DNA of 59,090 bases from CAYMUL01 sp964393605 (GCA_964393605.1 CAYMUL010000020.1:1-59090); one strand, 5' to 3'; positions 49,701 through 57,368 are shown, counted from the first letter of the stretch. Numbers and translations are program-made. Notes: a model not told the origin generated them from the letters alone.

Positions 49701-50942
49701 GCCGAATGTTTGATAGACTGATTTAGCAAGGTTGCCGTGTATATCCATGCCGTTGTATTCAAGCACGTGTCTTCCTGCAGTCGGATTATTTATTTGTACT
49801 TCAACTTTATAACCACCTGCGTAATAAGTTTTTGTAACGGGAATATTATTTCCATCATACTTTACAAAAATGGAGGAGGAGTCAATCGCAGTTGCAGAAT
49901 CATTTCTAAAAATAGCCGCGGAAAAATTGAGCGGCAAAGGTTCGTTTGCACTGAATACAGTTCCGTTGCGCGGAGTAATTTCTGTGAACGCCGGATTGTT
50001 TTCCCTTCTCTTAATTACAAAAGTTTTATGATTATTATCAAGATTCGGATTGTCGGGATCGTTCATATACAAACCACTGTTGACGATGATTGTGTAATCG
50101 TTCGCTTCATTAAAACGGAGTGAAGGAGAGTATGTGTACACGCCATCGCTGTCGGCATCGAACATCGAATTCAATCCTTGATTATTAAATTTCCCTTTAA
50201 TATCAACGCGAGTGATTGGATTGGGAAAATCAAAGTTCGGACTTTTTGAATCGAACATAAAAGTAAAACGACCGGTTGAAATAAAACTTTCAACATTGAA
50301 AGTTGTAGTTGCTTCGGCAGAATCTCCGGTTGTTGAAAATATTTTTAATACCGATGTATGACTTGTAAGCGTCAAACCGAGCGGCGGTGTGTACGAAAAA
50401 AATCTTGTTAAAGGATTGTAATAGGAAGAGGCATTTGGAATTTGAGTGCCGTCAATTGAAAATTTTAATCTCGATATATCAATCTGTTTGTTGTTTGCGA
50501 AAGAAATATTTGCGGTGATGTTCGGTCTATCATTCACAACCGCAGTGCCGGTTTTGGGAAGGAAATAATATATCATGATGGGCTTTACAATCATAAATGA
50601 ATTGTTGAATGGTCCACCCGTAATTGGATTTAGCGGATCGGTGAAATAGCCGGTTACGCCGCTTTGCCCGACGGTATCTGTGTATGTAACAAATTTATAT
50701 TCGTAAGTAACAGGCAAAAGTTCAAGAGTAACCTTCCACCAATCGGGCAGGTATTGCGGCATTTTAAAAACTCCACCGAGCCAATTGTTGAAAGAGCCAT
50801 TGAGCCCGACTCCGGAATCTGTTGCCGCCAATTCATGATTGAAGCGAAACTCGATCGGAACGGCATTCGGATCGCCAGGTGCAATTTGTGATTGCACGTT
50901 TTGTAAAAATAAAACTATAAATAGGTAAAAATATTTTTTCAT
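46758..50942 (-). CDS. Very large secreted GH13 alpha-amylase-family protein with T9SS sorting domain
   Basis: 1394 residues. The signal peptide ends at NVQSQ. Residues ~25-120 resemble a CBM48/starch-binding sandwich (VGLNGSFNNWLGGVFKM...YEYKFV); several Ig-like and uncharacterised sandwiches follow (DOMON-like ADDKGSGTFLYPQG near 430-600), then a PKD-like domain (~750-835). The GH13 barrel (~850-1270) has INTIWFLPIHPT, LDHVIQHTS, GYRCDVAW (nucleophile Asp), LLAEAD (acid/base Glu) and FLENQDEQR (transition-state Asp), so all three catalytic residues are present. The sorting domain is intact, without palindrome (FDGRRFASGVYFYTI...KKMIILK). It would degrade starch- or glycogen-like glucans at the surface. 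No sugar importer or other glycan gene is adjacent. Confidence 0.9.
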   Translation of the reverse strand: MKKYFYLFIVLFLQNVQSQIAPGDPNAVPIEFRFNHELAATDSGVGLNGSFNNWLGGVFKMPQYLPDWWKVTLELLPVTYEYKFVTYTDTVGQSGVTGYFTDPLNPITGGPFNNSFMIVKPIMIYYFLPKTGTAVVNDRPNITANISFANNKQIDISRLKFSIDGTQIPNASSYYNPLTRFFSYTPPLGLTLTSHTSVLKIFSTTGDSAEATTTFNVESFISTGRFTFMFDSKSPNFDFPNPITRVDIKGKFNNQGLNSMFDADSDGVYTYSPSLRFNEANDYTIIVNSGLYMNDPDNPNLDNNHKTFVIKRRENNPAFTEITPRNGTVFSANEPLPLNFSAAIFRNDSATAIDSSSIFVKYDGNNIPVTKTYYAGGYKVEVQINNPTAGRHVLEYNGMDIHGNLAKSVYQTFGVNPLAKGFYYVDGEADDKGSGTFLYPQGIPIGSADISEIKITANSSYDSLNFKFKMKKISSNTRIGFFITNKIDANYTELNPLMIKFPNWSDRGIFIHIAPKNSIFLNPTEENVILLSPDSTTSTLEVKIDSSNFIIEEFSFKLSLTQLEEILGTYSNGWNYGAFSYLKNENGIVKVDSLLGGSNHLLASNVYDFAFINEKEIQERLLANFIPFGFTGAPRVAAIGAPERGSVILRLNQIDTLFSQRKKIKLLAGGGELFSDSVSVFGLAELNNGQIVTLYNNGIAFQSVVGVDGKFNKKIPLIGGENKIYATFTDTNGVVSRSTSIVYKRLLDDKPRAKIYNVVQGSLVTMKADSSFDPNGSPLNFLWSADQKNPSSIVLNGSTSSVASFTAPNIRGEYYFNVEVTNSFGKKSNARTVIVISDSGIILPDQKTWHPAWVDSQVVYSIFVRTFSSEGTFNAVTNRLPELKELGINTIWFLPIHPTTGNLGPDNPGYATTNYFDVLENYGSREDFKTLVQTAHQLGIKITLDHVIQHTSVLHPFMKDANFYKQNSPYYPFYMWDANNNYQYLFTWVDLPSINYGEEQTRDYLMRISRYWMSEVGVDGYRCDVAWAINDIRPEGPAYWKRFRKELKEIKPDIFLLAEADAKYPRYFEDKFDAAYDWNWFLNMKNLAGGIGSLAAFDSAMQFYFDPSFPKHALPFKFLENQDEQRFIDAYGIAATKMAAALMFASPGIPHLYAGQEVGEKTFRGIIKWDDPHQLKPYYKKLIKIRKKNKALEAGNLIRVNNSVPDKVYAFLRLKDTNHVIVTTNISTTQQTAILNVPINKLSFDSTATFYLNDELNHKTFQVVGTQLKNFSVTIPPNGVQIFVLSNEPLVDIDENENILPESFSLSQNYPNPFNPSTTIRFALPADSHVEINVFNILGEKIVQLINDDVKAGMNSVVFDGRRFASGVYFYTINAKELNGTKSFTSVKKMIILK

Positions 50943-51243
50943 GATGACCTCGAGTAAATCAATCTTTATTTCGTTGAATGAAAATTAATTCTACCGAAAG
51001 TTAATAACAATCTAATTTTGCATGTTGAAAATCTTTCCGCACCGATTGGAGACCTGTCTGAAGCAGTTTCATTTAATATTTTTTGTGATGAATGTATTTC
51101 TATGAAGATTTTTCTTAAAGTTGATTTTGATATGATGAAATCCTTTGTTAAGTTGGCATCGCTTTTTAAGCAAACTCGGCTACGGCTAGATCATATTTCA
51201 AACTAAAATAATCTTCTGTTTCTAAATAAATATTAAAGTAAAA
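50943..51243. other. Intergenic region between GH13 gene and Tes-like gene
   Basis: Divergent promoters should lie here. A 62-codon frame beginning with TTG at 51018 (HVENLSAPIGDLSEA...) has no ribosome-binding site or recognisable family, and is not called as a gene. Confidence 0.4.
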
Positions 51244-52701
51244 ATGATAGAATTAAAAACCACACGTTCATTATGTCCGGTTTGTTTAAAACCGATTAAA
51301 GCCCAATTAATCGAAAAAGATTCTCAAATCTTCATGAAAAAATCTTGCAGCGAGCATGGCGAGTTTGAAGATTTATATTACAGTGATGCCGAACTTTATT
51401 CACGCTTGATGAAAGAAGGAAACGGTGCTGCAGAAGGGGACACCGAATTCATGATACAAGAATGGACGCAAACTCAAAAGCCGGTCGAGAAGAAAAAATC
51501 TCCTGCAATCATCGGAATTATTGATGTAACGAATAGATGTAATTTAGATTGCACAATTTGTTTTGCAAGTTGCAACACCAAACGAATAATGTACGAACCG
51601 AGCATCGAGGAAATCGGTGTTATGATGGATGCACTTCGAAATCAAGATCCGCCATGCCCGATTGCATTATTCAGCGGCGGCGAACCAACCGTGCGAAAAG
51701 ATTTTTTGGATATCTGCAATCTTGCACATGAAAAAGGTTTCACTTATATCATAGTTGCGACAAACGGGAAAAAATTAGCCGAAGACCCCGACTACCATCA
51801 AAAACTTTGCGAAGCTCATGTAGATATTATTTATCTGCAATTCGACGGCGTAACTTCTGATGTGTACGAAAAACTTCGCGGAAAAAATTTGCTTCCGATG
51901 AAAATGAAAGTGTTTGAAAATATTGAAAATTCTCCCCGCCGCTATCCTTTCGTTGTGCTTGTGCCAACCATCGCTAAGGGAGTTAATGATCATCAAATTG
52001 GAGATATGCTTCGCTTTGCCGCAAGCAAAATCAATTATGTTAAAGGCGTTCTATTCCAACCGATCGGTTTTGTTGGCGAAGTTAAAGATGAAGAACTTTT
52101 AAATTCAAGAATTACAAACGCCGATGCAATCAAACAACTTGAAATTAGTTTCAAGGGAGAGATTGACAAAAATGATTTTCTTCCTGTAGTGTGGATAAAA
52201 GATTTTCTTGATGCTTATAAACGAATTCATAAGCGTGATGATATTATTGATATATCAACTCATCCCGCATGTTTTACAGTTTCGTATCTGGTAAAATATA
52301 AAAATACTGTTGTACCTATTAATCGGGTAATTGATCTACCCGAATTGCGAAGTTTTGTCCGCTCTATCAATGGTGATAACCAATTTGAGATTGCCAAAAA
52401 TTTTGCAAAGATATTTCCTCGAATATTGAAAAGAGGAAGTTTGAAAATGGCACCGCAATTATTCTCGGTGCTGAAAGATATTTTTTTCAGCAACACTGCC
52501 GAAGCAATTTCAAAATTTCATGAAGAGAATGTACTATTCATCGGTTTTGAACATACAATTGATGCATACAATTACGATTGCAGTAAAGTAGAAAAATGTT
52601 GTATCTCCTATTCAATCCCCGGCGATGAGATAGTTCCATTTTGTAGTTATAATCTTCTGCACAGAAAAGATACCGAAACGAATTTCAAAAAGAATTTTTA
52701 G
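51244..52701 (+). CDS. Tes/MJ0619-like radical SAM enzyme
   Basis: 485 residues. The N-terminus RSLCPVCLKPIKAQLIEKD ... KKSCSEHGEFEDLY is the rubredoxin-like Cys group typical of the MJ0619/tetraether synthase family. The core has VTNRCNLDCTICFASC (CX3CX2C) and ALFSGGEPTVRKDF. The C-terminus NYDCSKVEKCCISYSIPGDEIVPFCSYN matches the family's auxiliary-cluster motif (RCxIHYATPDGRIIPFCxYN in archaeal members). Archaeal Tes joins lipid tails to make membrane-spanning tetraethers; bacterial homologues are known but their products are mostly unproven. It is cytoplasmic or peripheral and needs SAM and at least two Fe-S clusters. A small membrane protein gene follows 78 bp downstream. Confidence 0.8.
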   Translation: MIELKTTRSLCPVCLKPIKAQLIEKDSQIFMKKSCSEHGEFEDLYYSDAELYSRLMKEGNGAAEGDTEFMIQEWTQTQKPVEKKKSPAIIGIIDVTNRCNLDCTICFASCNTKRIMYEPSIEEIGVMMDALRNQDPPCPIALFSGGEPTVRKDFLDICNLAHEKGFTYIIVATNGKKLAEDPDYHQKLCEAHVDIIYLQFDGVTSDVYEKLRGKNLLPMKMKVFENIENSPRRYPFVVLVPTIAKGVNDHQIGDMLRFAASKINYVKGVLFQPIGFVGEVKDEELLNSRITNADAIKQLEISFKGEIDKNDFLPVVWIKDFLDAYKRIHKRDDIIDISTHPACFTVSYLVKYKNTVVPINRVIDLPELRSFVRSINGDNQFEIAKNFAKIFPRILKRGSLKMAPQLFSVLKDIFFSNTAEAISKFHEENVLFIGFEHTIDAYNYDCSKVEKCCISYSIPGDEIVPFCSYNLLHRKDTETNFKKNF

Positions 52702-52779
52702 ATTTTTATTTTCAGATATAAGCATGAATTCATCTCACAATTCATGTTGATACTACTCAAAAAATAAGGAGATATAGAA

Positions 52780-52977
52780 ATGCAAAAAGCATCAAATGAA
52801 ATGAAGGCTTGGTTTGTGGTTTTTTCAGTTGTGATTTGGATTGGGATCTATTTAACGGGATTTGAAGTCGTACATTGGTTTCTCTACATTCCTGCGGTGA
52901 TGTTGATATTTGCGGCTGTAACCGGAATTTGTCCGACACAACTTATGGTCTTTTCACTCTTCAAGAAAAAACAATAG
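52780..52977 (+). CDS. Small two-TM membrane protein (DUF2892-like)
   Basis: 65 residues behind a strong AAGGAGATATAGAA ribosome-binding site. Two hydrophobic helices (WFVVFSVVIWIGIYLTGF; FLYIPAVMLIFAAVTGIC) are joined by a short loop, and the end CPTQLMVFSLFKKKQ resembles the C-P-x-Y tail of DUF2892/YgaP-like inner membrane proteins, with one Cys. Probably in the same transcript as the radical SAM gene. Its small size and Cys near the membrane could suit a partner or electron-transfer site, but this is speculation. Confidence 0.7.
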   Translation: MQKASNEMKAWFVVFSVVIWIGIYLTGFEVVHWFLYIPAVMLIFAAVTGICPTQLMVFSLFKKKQ

Positions 52978-52983
52978 CTAATA

Positions 52984-53116
52984 GAAGTTTCGCAAAAGAA
53001 CCAATTGCACTCTGATGAAACAGAATTATCGATTTTCAAATATTTAAATCAAAGTTCTCTTTATTCAAATTTTTTTAGTGCTCTTGTAAAAGCTGTTACA
53101 AAGTGCGGATGCGAAA
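52984..53116. repeat. Imperfect direct repeat, copy A (about 130 bp)
   Basis: GAAGTTTCGCAAAAGAACCA through TTTTCAAATATTTAAATC and TTCTCTTTATTCAAATTTTTTT to CTCTTGTAAAAG. Copy B is at 53528-53660 with scattered differences. The gene-free stretch 52978-53714 is made mostly of these two copies and the palindrome between them. Confidence 0.65.
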
Positions 53117-53195
53117 CTATTGTTAATAAAGTAGTAAGGTTATTATTATTTTATTTTTCAGATACTAAATCATATTACGCATATTCAAAAATATT

Positions 53196-53290
53196 CGCCA
53201 CAAAGTCACCAAGGCACAAAGAAGTTTTGAATAAACGAACGAACCATAAGCTATTCCATAGTGCCTTTGTGCCGTTGTGGCAAAAAAAAA
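53196..53290. repeat. Palindromic repeat (GCCACAAAG...GGCACAAAG family)
   Basis: CGCCACAAAGTCACCAAGGC at the left and GTGCCTTTGTGCCGTTGTGG at the right are imperfect inverted copies around a ~45-nt loop, followed by AAAAAAAAATTT. A common intergenic repeat type in this phylum; no coding content. Confidence 0.55.
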
Positions 53291-53527
53291 TTTAGTGCGT
53301 AACTGGAGTAACTAAGTTTTATTGAAAACAAGGTCAAGAAATTTATTATATACAAGAATCGTAGCATGTATAATCAGAAAACACTTTTATATTAAAAATC
53401 ATTTCGAATTTCATTTCAATTTATTAAACGAACACATCTTGTAAAGACAAACCTAGATTTAAATCTCAACCTTAGTAACAATAAATCCCTTACAAGTCAA
53501 CCTTATTACCTAATTCAAAATTTAACG

Positions 53528-53660
53528 GAAGTTGCGTAAAAGAACCAATAATACTATTATGAAACAGAACTGCCAATTTTCAAATATTTAAATCATAATT
53601 CTCTTTATTCAAATTTTTTTGATACTCTTGTAAAGGTGTTCCAAAGAGTGGATGTGTAAC
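53528..53660. repeat. Imperfect direct repeat, copy B (about 130 bp)
   Basis: Second copy of 52984-53116, starting GAAGTTGCGTAAAAGAACCA. Similar order of segments, with about one change in six. No gene in either. Confidence 0.65.
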
Positions 53661-53714
53661 TACTGCAACGAATTTCCCTCAGTCTCCGCTTAACACAATT
53701 GCGATGGATGGAAA

Positions 53715-54311
53715 TTATACTACAGGTTCTTCATTTTTAGACACACCAAAAGTTAATTGCCGCTCTCTAAAAATTGCGAATGTAAGCGCAAGGAATATTT
53801 CAAAAATTGACATTAAATCGAAATACAGTTCTCCCCATCTGATATCAAGAATAGAAACGACAAATTTGGTAACGATGGTTATTTCATAAGAGACAAGTAA
53901 AAGTACAAAAATATTTATAACTTCTCTCATGCTGTAATCTAAAGCAAACCGTTTGAGGAATTCATACATAATCATCGTGTGGAATAAACATAGTACAATA
54001 TAGCGCTGCTTAGGATTTGAGATTGTAGTTCCAACAACAATTAACAAAACTAAACCAAGCAGCAGAAACTTCTTCTTCACCAATTCATCTTTACCAAATA
54101 AGGTAACATAAAGTAGAAATGATGAAACCGTATAAAAAAGATTATTGGGGATTACTATCTTAATTCCGAGATAAAGACTGGTAACAACTGCATCGGTGAA
54201 AGCAAGAATCAAAAAATAAATAAAATATTTTTCTCTGAACTGCCTGAATGGCGGGAGAAGCCATGCGGCAACCGATGCGACAATAACGTAATATTGATAT
54301 TCCTGGAACAT
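53715..54311 (-). CDS. Integral membrane protein, third gene of a two-component operon
   Basis: 198 residues with about six TM helices (YYVIVASVAAWLLPPF; YFIYFLILAFTDAVVTSLYLG; LFYTVSSFLLYVTLF; FLLLGLVLLIVVGTTI; VLCLFHTMIMYEFL; VINIFVLLLVSYEITIVTKFVV). The ending is cytoplasmic and basic (FRERQLTFGV). It resembles the membrane part of MASE-like or 7TM sensory modules without an output domain. The start overlaps the response-regulator stop (TAATG), so it is translated with HK and RR. It could be a ligand-sensing or modulating partner of the kinase. Family not recognised. Confidence 0.7.
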   Translation of the reverse strand: MFQEYQYYVIVASVAAWLLPPFRQFREKYFIYFLILAFTDAVVTSLYLGIKIVIPNNLFYTVSSFLLYVTLFGKDELVKKKFLLLGLVLLIVVGTTISNPKQRYIVLCLFHTMIMYEFLKRFALDYSMREVINIFVLLLVSYEITIVTKFVVSILDIRWGELYFDLMSIFEIFLALTFAIFRERQLTFGVSKNEEPVV

Positions 54312-54973
54312 TAATCCTCTTCTTCTCGCGATGTGAACTGAACGGCATATCGTATGAACTCCGGCAGTGTTTTAATTTTTAATTTATTCATCAAATTTCT
54401 TCTGTGTGAATCGATTGTTCTTTTTGAAATGCCGAGACGTTCGGCAATTGCTTTACTTTCATAGCCCATCCCTACACAAGCTAAAATTTCTTCTTCTCTC
54501 GGAGTGAAGGAATACGTTCCGCTTATTTTATTCTTTTTAAATAATAGATCATACTTTTTAATAATAGTATCAAGTTCGACGAGTTGATTTTTAAAAGTAA
54601 AATAAACTTCGCCGGCTTGAACAAACTGAATTGCTTTTACCAATTCCTCACTTTTGCAGTTTTTCCCAATCAAACCTTTTCCGCCGGCTTGATAACAATG
54701 GTACACATATTCTTCCCCTTCAAACATCGAAAGGAACAGAGCTGTAACATCTTCAACTGCATTCAATTGCTTAACAGCTTCTAAACCGGATTTTTTAGGC
54801 ATGTTAATATCTACTAACAAAACATCAGGCTTAAATTTTTTATAAGCATCAATCATTTCTGCGCCATCCTTAGTTTCGGAAACAACTTGTACAGTCGGTT
54901 CTTCTTTAAGCAAGCTAATTAATCCTGCGCGGAAAAGCTGATGATCGTCAGCAATTAAAACTGTTATCGGCAT
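54311..54973 (-). CDS. NarL/FixJ-family response regulator
   Basis: 220 residues. The receiver domain (1-120) has VLIADDHQLFRAGL (acidic pair), FKPDVLLVDINMPKKSG with the phosphorylatable Asp near residue 54, and a conserved Lys in GKGLIGKNCK. The C-terminal LuxR-type HTH (about 150-215) reads YSFTPREEEILACVGMGYESKAIAERLGISKRTIDSHRRNLMNKL. Phosphorylation by the upstream histidine kinase should promote DNA binding. The gene lies 31 bp after the HK and overlaps the following membrane-protein gene by 1 bp. A longer linker (about 120-150) than usual contains basic residues. Confidence 0.93.
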   Translation of the reverse strand: MPITVLIADDHQLFRAGLISLLKEEPTVQVVSETKDGAEMIDAYKKFKPDVLLVDINMPKKSGLEAVKQLNAVEDVTALFLSMFEGEEYVYHCYQAGGKGLIGKNCKSEELVKAIQFVQAGEVYFTFKNQLVELDTIIKKYDLLFKKNKISGTYSFTPREEEILACVGMGYESKAIAERLGISKRTIDSHRRNLMNKLKIKTLPEFIRYAVQFTSREEED

Positions 54974-55004
54974 TTAGGTGAAAAAAAATTATGAGAATAA
55001 AAGA

Positions 55005-56159
55005 TTAAGATTCTATTTGAACCGTTCCATTTGTAGGTTTTGGTAGTTCGATGTGTAAAGTAGTTCCCGAACCGTTGTGCGATTCGATTGAAAATAAACC
55101 ATTGTAGAATTGTACTCGTTCTCGGATGTTCATTAATCCAAATCCGGTTGAATCACTTATTGAAAAATTTTTAGGAATGCCCTCTCCATCGTCGGTTATA
55201 ATCAACTTCAACATTTTTCCATTTTCAAAAAATTGGATATTGAACTCGGATGCTTTCGAATGTTTGATAATATTGTTCAACGATTCCTGGATGATGCGGT
55301 AAAGAGCTAATTCAAATTCTTTATCAAACCTGCTAATTTTTTTATTGATATCGATGCTGCCCTTAATCTTCGATTGTGTGGAAACTCTTTGCACTAATAA
55401 ACTAAGAGCGGCATCGATACCCATTTCTTCTAAAATTTTCGGTTTCAGATCTGCTGAAATTTGGCGCAGTTCTTCAATTGTGCTATCAATTATTTTAATA
55501 GTCTCCTGTGATTTTCCATTTCCGTTAAATAAATTCTCTAAGTTAATTCTAATCGAAAAAAGATTTTGCCCAATACTATCATGTAGCTCGCGAGCTATTG
55601 ACTGTCGCTGTCTCTCAAGTTCATCCTGAACCTTCAGCGAATAACCGGAAAGACGGTCATGCGTAATTATAAGCTCTTTTTCATTTTTAACTCTGTTGCT
55701 CACATCTTGAAAATAAAGATGAGCAATTTCCAAATGTGGATTACCTTTGCAAACAACTTCAAATGCTTTTTCATTCAGTTCAATTTCGATTTTATAATCT
55801 TCACCAAGGATTATTTTTTCGATGTTAGCTAAAATCGGTTTCAACGCATTATTCACTTCTCTATTTTCTGTTGAACTAAAACCGAGTAGTGTTGCAGGTT
55901 CGTTGCAGTTAATTATTTCACCTTTAATATTTAACCGAATAAGCGGGCGCGGATCTAATTCGGCGAACAACGCCATTGCTCGAGTATTTTTAAGTTCGAG
56001 TTGCTGTTTTTCGATTATGTGTTTTTGTTTTAAAGGAGTGAGAATGTATTTGAGGACGATGTTCAGCAGGAAGAGAATTACAAGAACTAAAAAGATCGTG
56101 TAAAAAATCGGGCTATCAATCCGGAGGAGTAAGTCGATACTGTTCTTAAAAAATTCCAT
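55005..56159 (-). CDS. HisKA_3-type sensor histidine kinase with PAS domain
   Basis: 384 residues from ATG 56159. One TM helix (about 17-38; FYTIFLVLVILFLLNIVLKYIL), a PAS-like domain (about 65-165; PRPLIRLNIKGEIINCNEPATLLGFS), then the dimerisation helix with RQRQSIARELHDSIGQNLFSI, whose His is the phosphorylation site. The ATPase domain shows ALYRIIQESLNNIIKHSKAS (N box), ITDDGEGIP (G1) and STGFGLMNIRERV (G2). This is the NarX/DegS subclass that pairs with NarL-type regulators. The signal is unknown; the PAS domain lies on the cytoplasmic side by the TM position. Second gene in the operon after the 76-codon ORF. Confidence 0.93.
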   Translation of the reverse strand: MEFFKNSIDLLLRIDSPIFYTIFLVLVILFLLNIVLKYILTPLKQKHIIEKQQLELKNTRAMALFAELDPRPLIRLNIKGEIINCNEPATLLGFSSTENREVNNALKPILANIEKIILGEDYKIEIELNEKAFEVVCKGNPHLEIAHLYFQDVSNRVKNEKELIITHDRLSGYSLKVQDELERQRQSIARELHDSIGQNLFSIRINLENLFNGNGKSQETIKIIDSTIEELRQISADLKPKILEEMGIDAALSLLVQRVSTQSKIKGSIDINKKISRFDKEFELALYRIIQESLNNIIKHSKASEFNIQFFENGKMLKLIITDDGEGIPKNFSISDSTGFGLMNIRERVQFYNGLFSIESHNGSGTTLHIELPKPTNGTVQIES

Positions 56160-56191
56160 CAATTTAATTTCTAATGTTTAAATAATAATAA

Positions 56192-56422
56192 TCAATTTTT
56201 CATTGAGATAATAAAATTTTTTATAAACCGATTTTTTTTAATCGGTGAAGAATATTCCCCGCAGACACAATTAATAATTCTATAAATTTCTTCCTGTTCT
56301 AATGAAGGAATAGCATCTTTGATTTTTTTCATCAAGAAATATTTTTCCCGATAGTCGAAGGGTTGCACCACTTCAGGAATTATTTTTTCCGCTAAACGCT
56401 GATAAACATTTGTACGATTCAT
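56192..56422 (-). CDS. Small conserved-looking protein before the two-component genes, unknown
   Basis: 76 residues from ATG 56422; an in-frame ATG at 56467 would add 15 residues but starts inside the structured leader. The product is helical and charged: NVYQRLAEKIIPEVVQPFDYREKYFLMKKIKDAIPSLEQEEIYRIINCVCGEYS. Two cysteines as C-x-C. No TM segment. It is the first gene of the operon with HK, RR and the membrane protein, 32 bp before the HK. Could be a small regulator of the kinase; no family recognised. Confidence 0.55.
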   Translation of the reverse strand: MNRTNVYQRLAEKIIPEVVQPFDYREKYFLMKKIKDAIPSLEQEEIYRIINCVCGEYSSPIKKNRFIKNFIISMKN

Positions 56423-56454
56423 AATTGCGCCATCTATTTTATTATAAAAAAAAA

Positions 56455-56540
56455 TTATGTGCCACACTTTACCGGATACCCCCGGTCCGTGTTATACTCC
56501 GAGGCAACGGATGCGTGACTGGGGTCAATGCGGCACATAA
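56455..56540 (-). ncRNA. Candidate structured leader RNA / attenuator upstream of the two-component operon
   Basis: On the minus strand a perfect 9-bp closing stem (TTATGTGCC with GGCACATAA) encloses two smaller hairpins: ACCGG-6 nt-CCGGT and TCCGT...ACGGA, giving a three-way junction of about 86 nt. The transcript would then run into AATTTTTTTTT, as in an intrinsic terminator, only 33 nt before the first gene. This arrangement suits a riboswitch, attenuator or small RNA. It matches no riboswitch consensus I can recall. Its local GC content is much higher than the surroundings. Confidence 0.45.
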
Positions 56541-56711
56541 ATTTCAATAAATTTCGATGCTAATTTACTGAATTAAAAAACGTCGCGCATCGGTATCATT
56601 ACCTATATGACCAACTTTTTTTTTCTTGACAAATTGCATTTTTAGCGCAAAATCGAAACATCATGATTTTTGCATATTTTTTTCTAAAATGAATGGTTAC
56701 CGAAATAAAAA

Positions 56712-56756
56712 AAACCTTCAACTCTAAAAAGCATACTCAAATGAGGTTGAAGGTTT
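56712..56756 (-). terminator. Intrinsic terminator
   Basis: AAACCTTCAAC and GTTGAAGGTTT form an 11-bp stem around a 23-nt loop; on the minus strand the stem is followed by TTTTTATTTC. It lies 34 bp after the end of a T9SS-domain relic on the same strand. Confidence 0.75.
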
Positions 56757-56789
56757 GAACACGAAAGTATTATGGCAGATAATTTGGAA

Positions 56790-56856
56790 CTATTTTAAAA
56801 GTATCATCTTCTTAATTTCTAATTTATGTTCCGCCGAAAGATTCGCTGCGGCAACG
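56790..56856 (-). pseudogene. T9SS sorting-domain C-terminal relic
   Basis: Reads VAAANLSAEHKLEIKKMILLK and stop, the last strand of a sorting domain, with no recognisable upstream part. It is followed by the terminator at 56712. Confidence 0.6.
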
Positions 56857-56976
56857 GCTTTTTAATGCTTTGGTACTTTTCAATTAACTTCAGTTACAAT
56901 TCTGGCTAAATATTTTATACCGTCTCTAAATACCTTTGTCAAATAGATCTGAAGCAATAGTAACGCAAATTGAATG

Positions 56977-56996
56977 GAACAGACTAAAGTCTGTTC
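56977..56996. repeat. Palindrome GAACAGACTA...GTCTGTTC
   Basis: A 20-bp palindrome (GAACAGACT-AA-AGTCTGTTC, perfect) in non-coding DNA between two sorting-domain relics, of the short intergenic repeat type seen elsewhere in this window. Confidence 0.6.
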
Positions 56997-57010
56997 TACA
57001 AAATATAAAA

Positions 57011-57030
57011 GGTCGAGCATTCGCCCGACC
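57011..57030 (-). terminator. Intrinsic terminator
   Basis: GGTCG...CGACC hairpin with inner GC...GC pairing, followed on the minus strand by TTTTATATTT; it lies 32 bp after the stop of the sorting-domain relic at 57062. Confidence 0.6.
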
Positions 57031-57061
57031 TAATTATTAATTATTAATTTTCAATTGTTAA

Positions 57062-57205
57062 TTATTTTATCACCATTAGTTTCTTCACCGCGCGGTAATC
57101 GTTTGCTACAAGTTCGTACAGATAAACTCCGCTGGATAGTTTGCTCGCATCGAAGTTCACAGAATATCTGCCAATCTCTTTTCCGAGAATATCATACACA
57201 TGTGG
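57062..57205 (-). pseudogene. T9SS sorting-domain fragment with palindrome at its start
   Basis: Reads HVYDILGKEIGRYSVNFDASKL then SSGVYLYELVANDYRAVKKLMVIK and stop. The piece in front, VGTRRGVSP, comes from the GACACGCCG-CGGCGTGTC palindrome, and an in-frame stop (TAA) occurs eight codons before it, so the fragment has lost its cargo and the NPFNPST half. The short VDEEK-like segment is also missing between KEIG and RYSVNF. Confidence 0.7.
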
Positions 57206-57206
57206 A

Positions 57207-57224
57207 GACACGCCGCGGCGTGTC
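57207..57224. repeat. Perfect palindrome GACACGCCG-CGGCGTGTC at a sorting-domain loop
   Basis: An 18-bp perfect palindrome directly before VYDILG of a sorting-domain fragment; the same family and place as the copy in the CotH gene (24218). Confidence 0.75.
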
Positions 57225-57368
57225 CCTACGCTCTTATTCCGTTACGCCAAGTTTGCATTGAAATGAATTCCCTTTGAGAAATATTTTTTTTAATCGTTGC
57301 TGTAGCATCCATTTTCATTTTTCATTCCCTTTTCATTGTTATGTTTTTAAAAATTTTATCTTACTCTC

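Noticed and set aside
51018..51206. 62-codon frame before the Tes-like gene
   Set aside because: TTG start without ribosome-binding site, no family resemblance, and it would occupy the promoter region of two divergent genes.
53005..53295. 96-codon frame in the repeat zone
   Set aside because: It runs through a direct repeat and a palindrome; the second repeat copy breaks the frame.
56455..56540. tRNA or c-di-GMP riboswitch reading of the folded leader
   Set aside because: The cloverleaf-like shape lacks the T-loop GTTCRA sequence and CCA acceptor pairing of a tRNA, and the conserved bases of c-di-GMP aptamers are absent.
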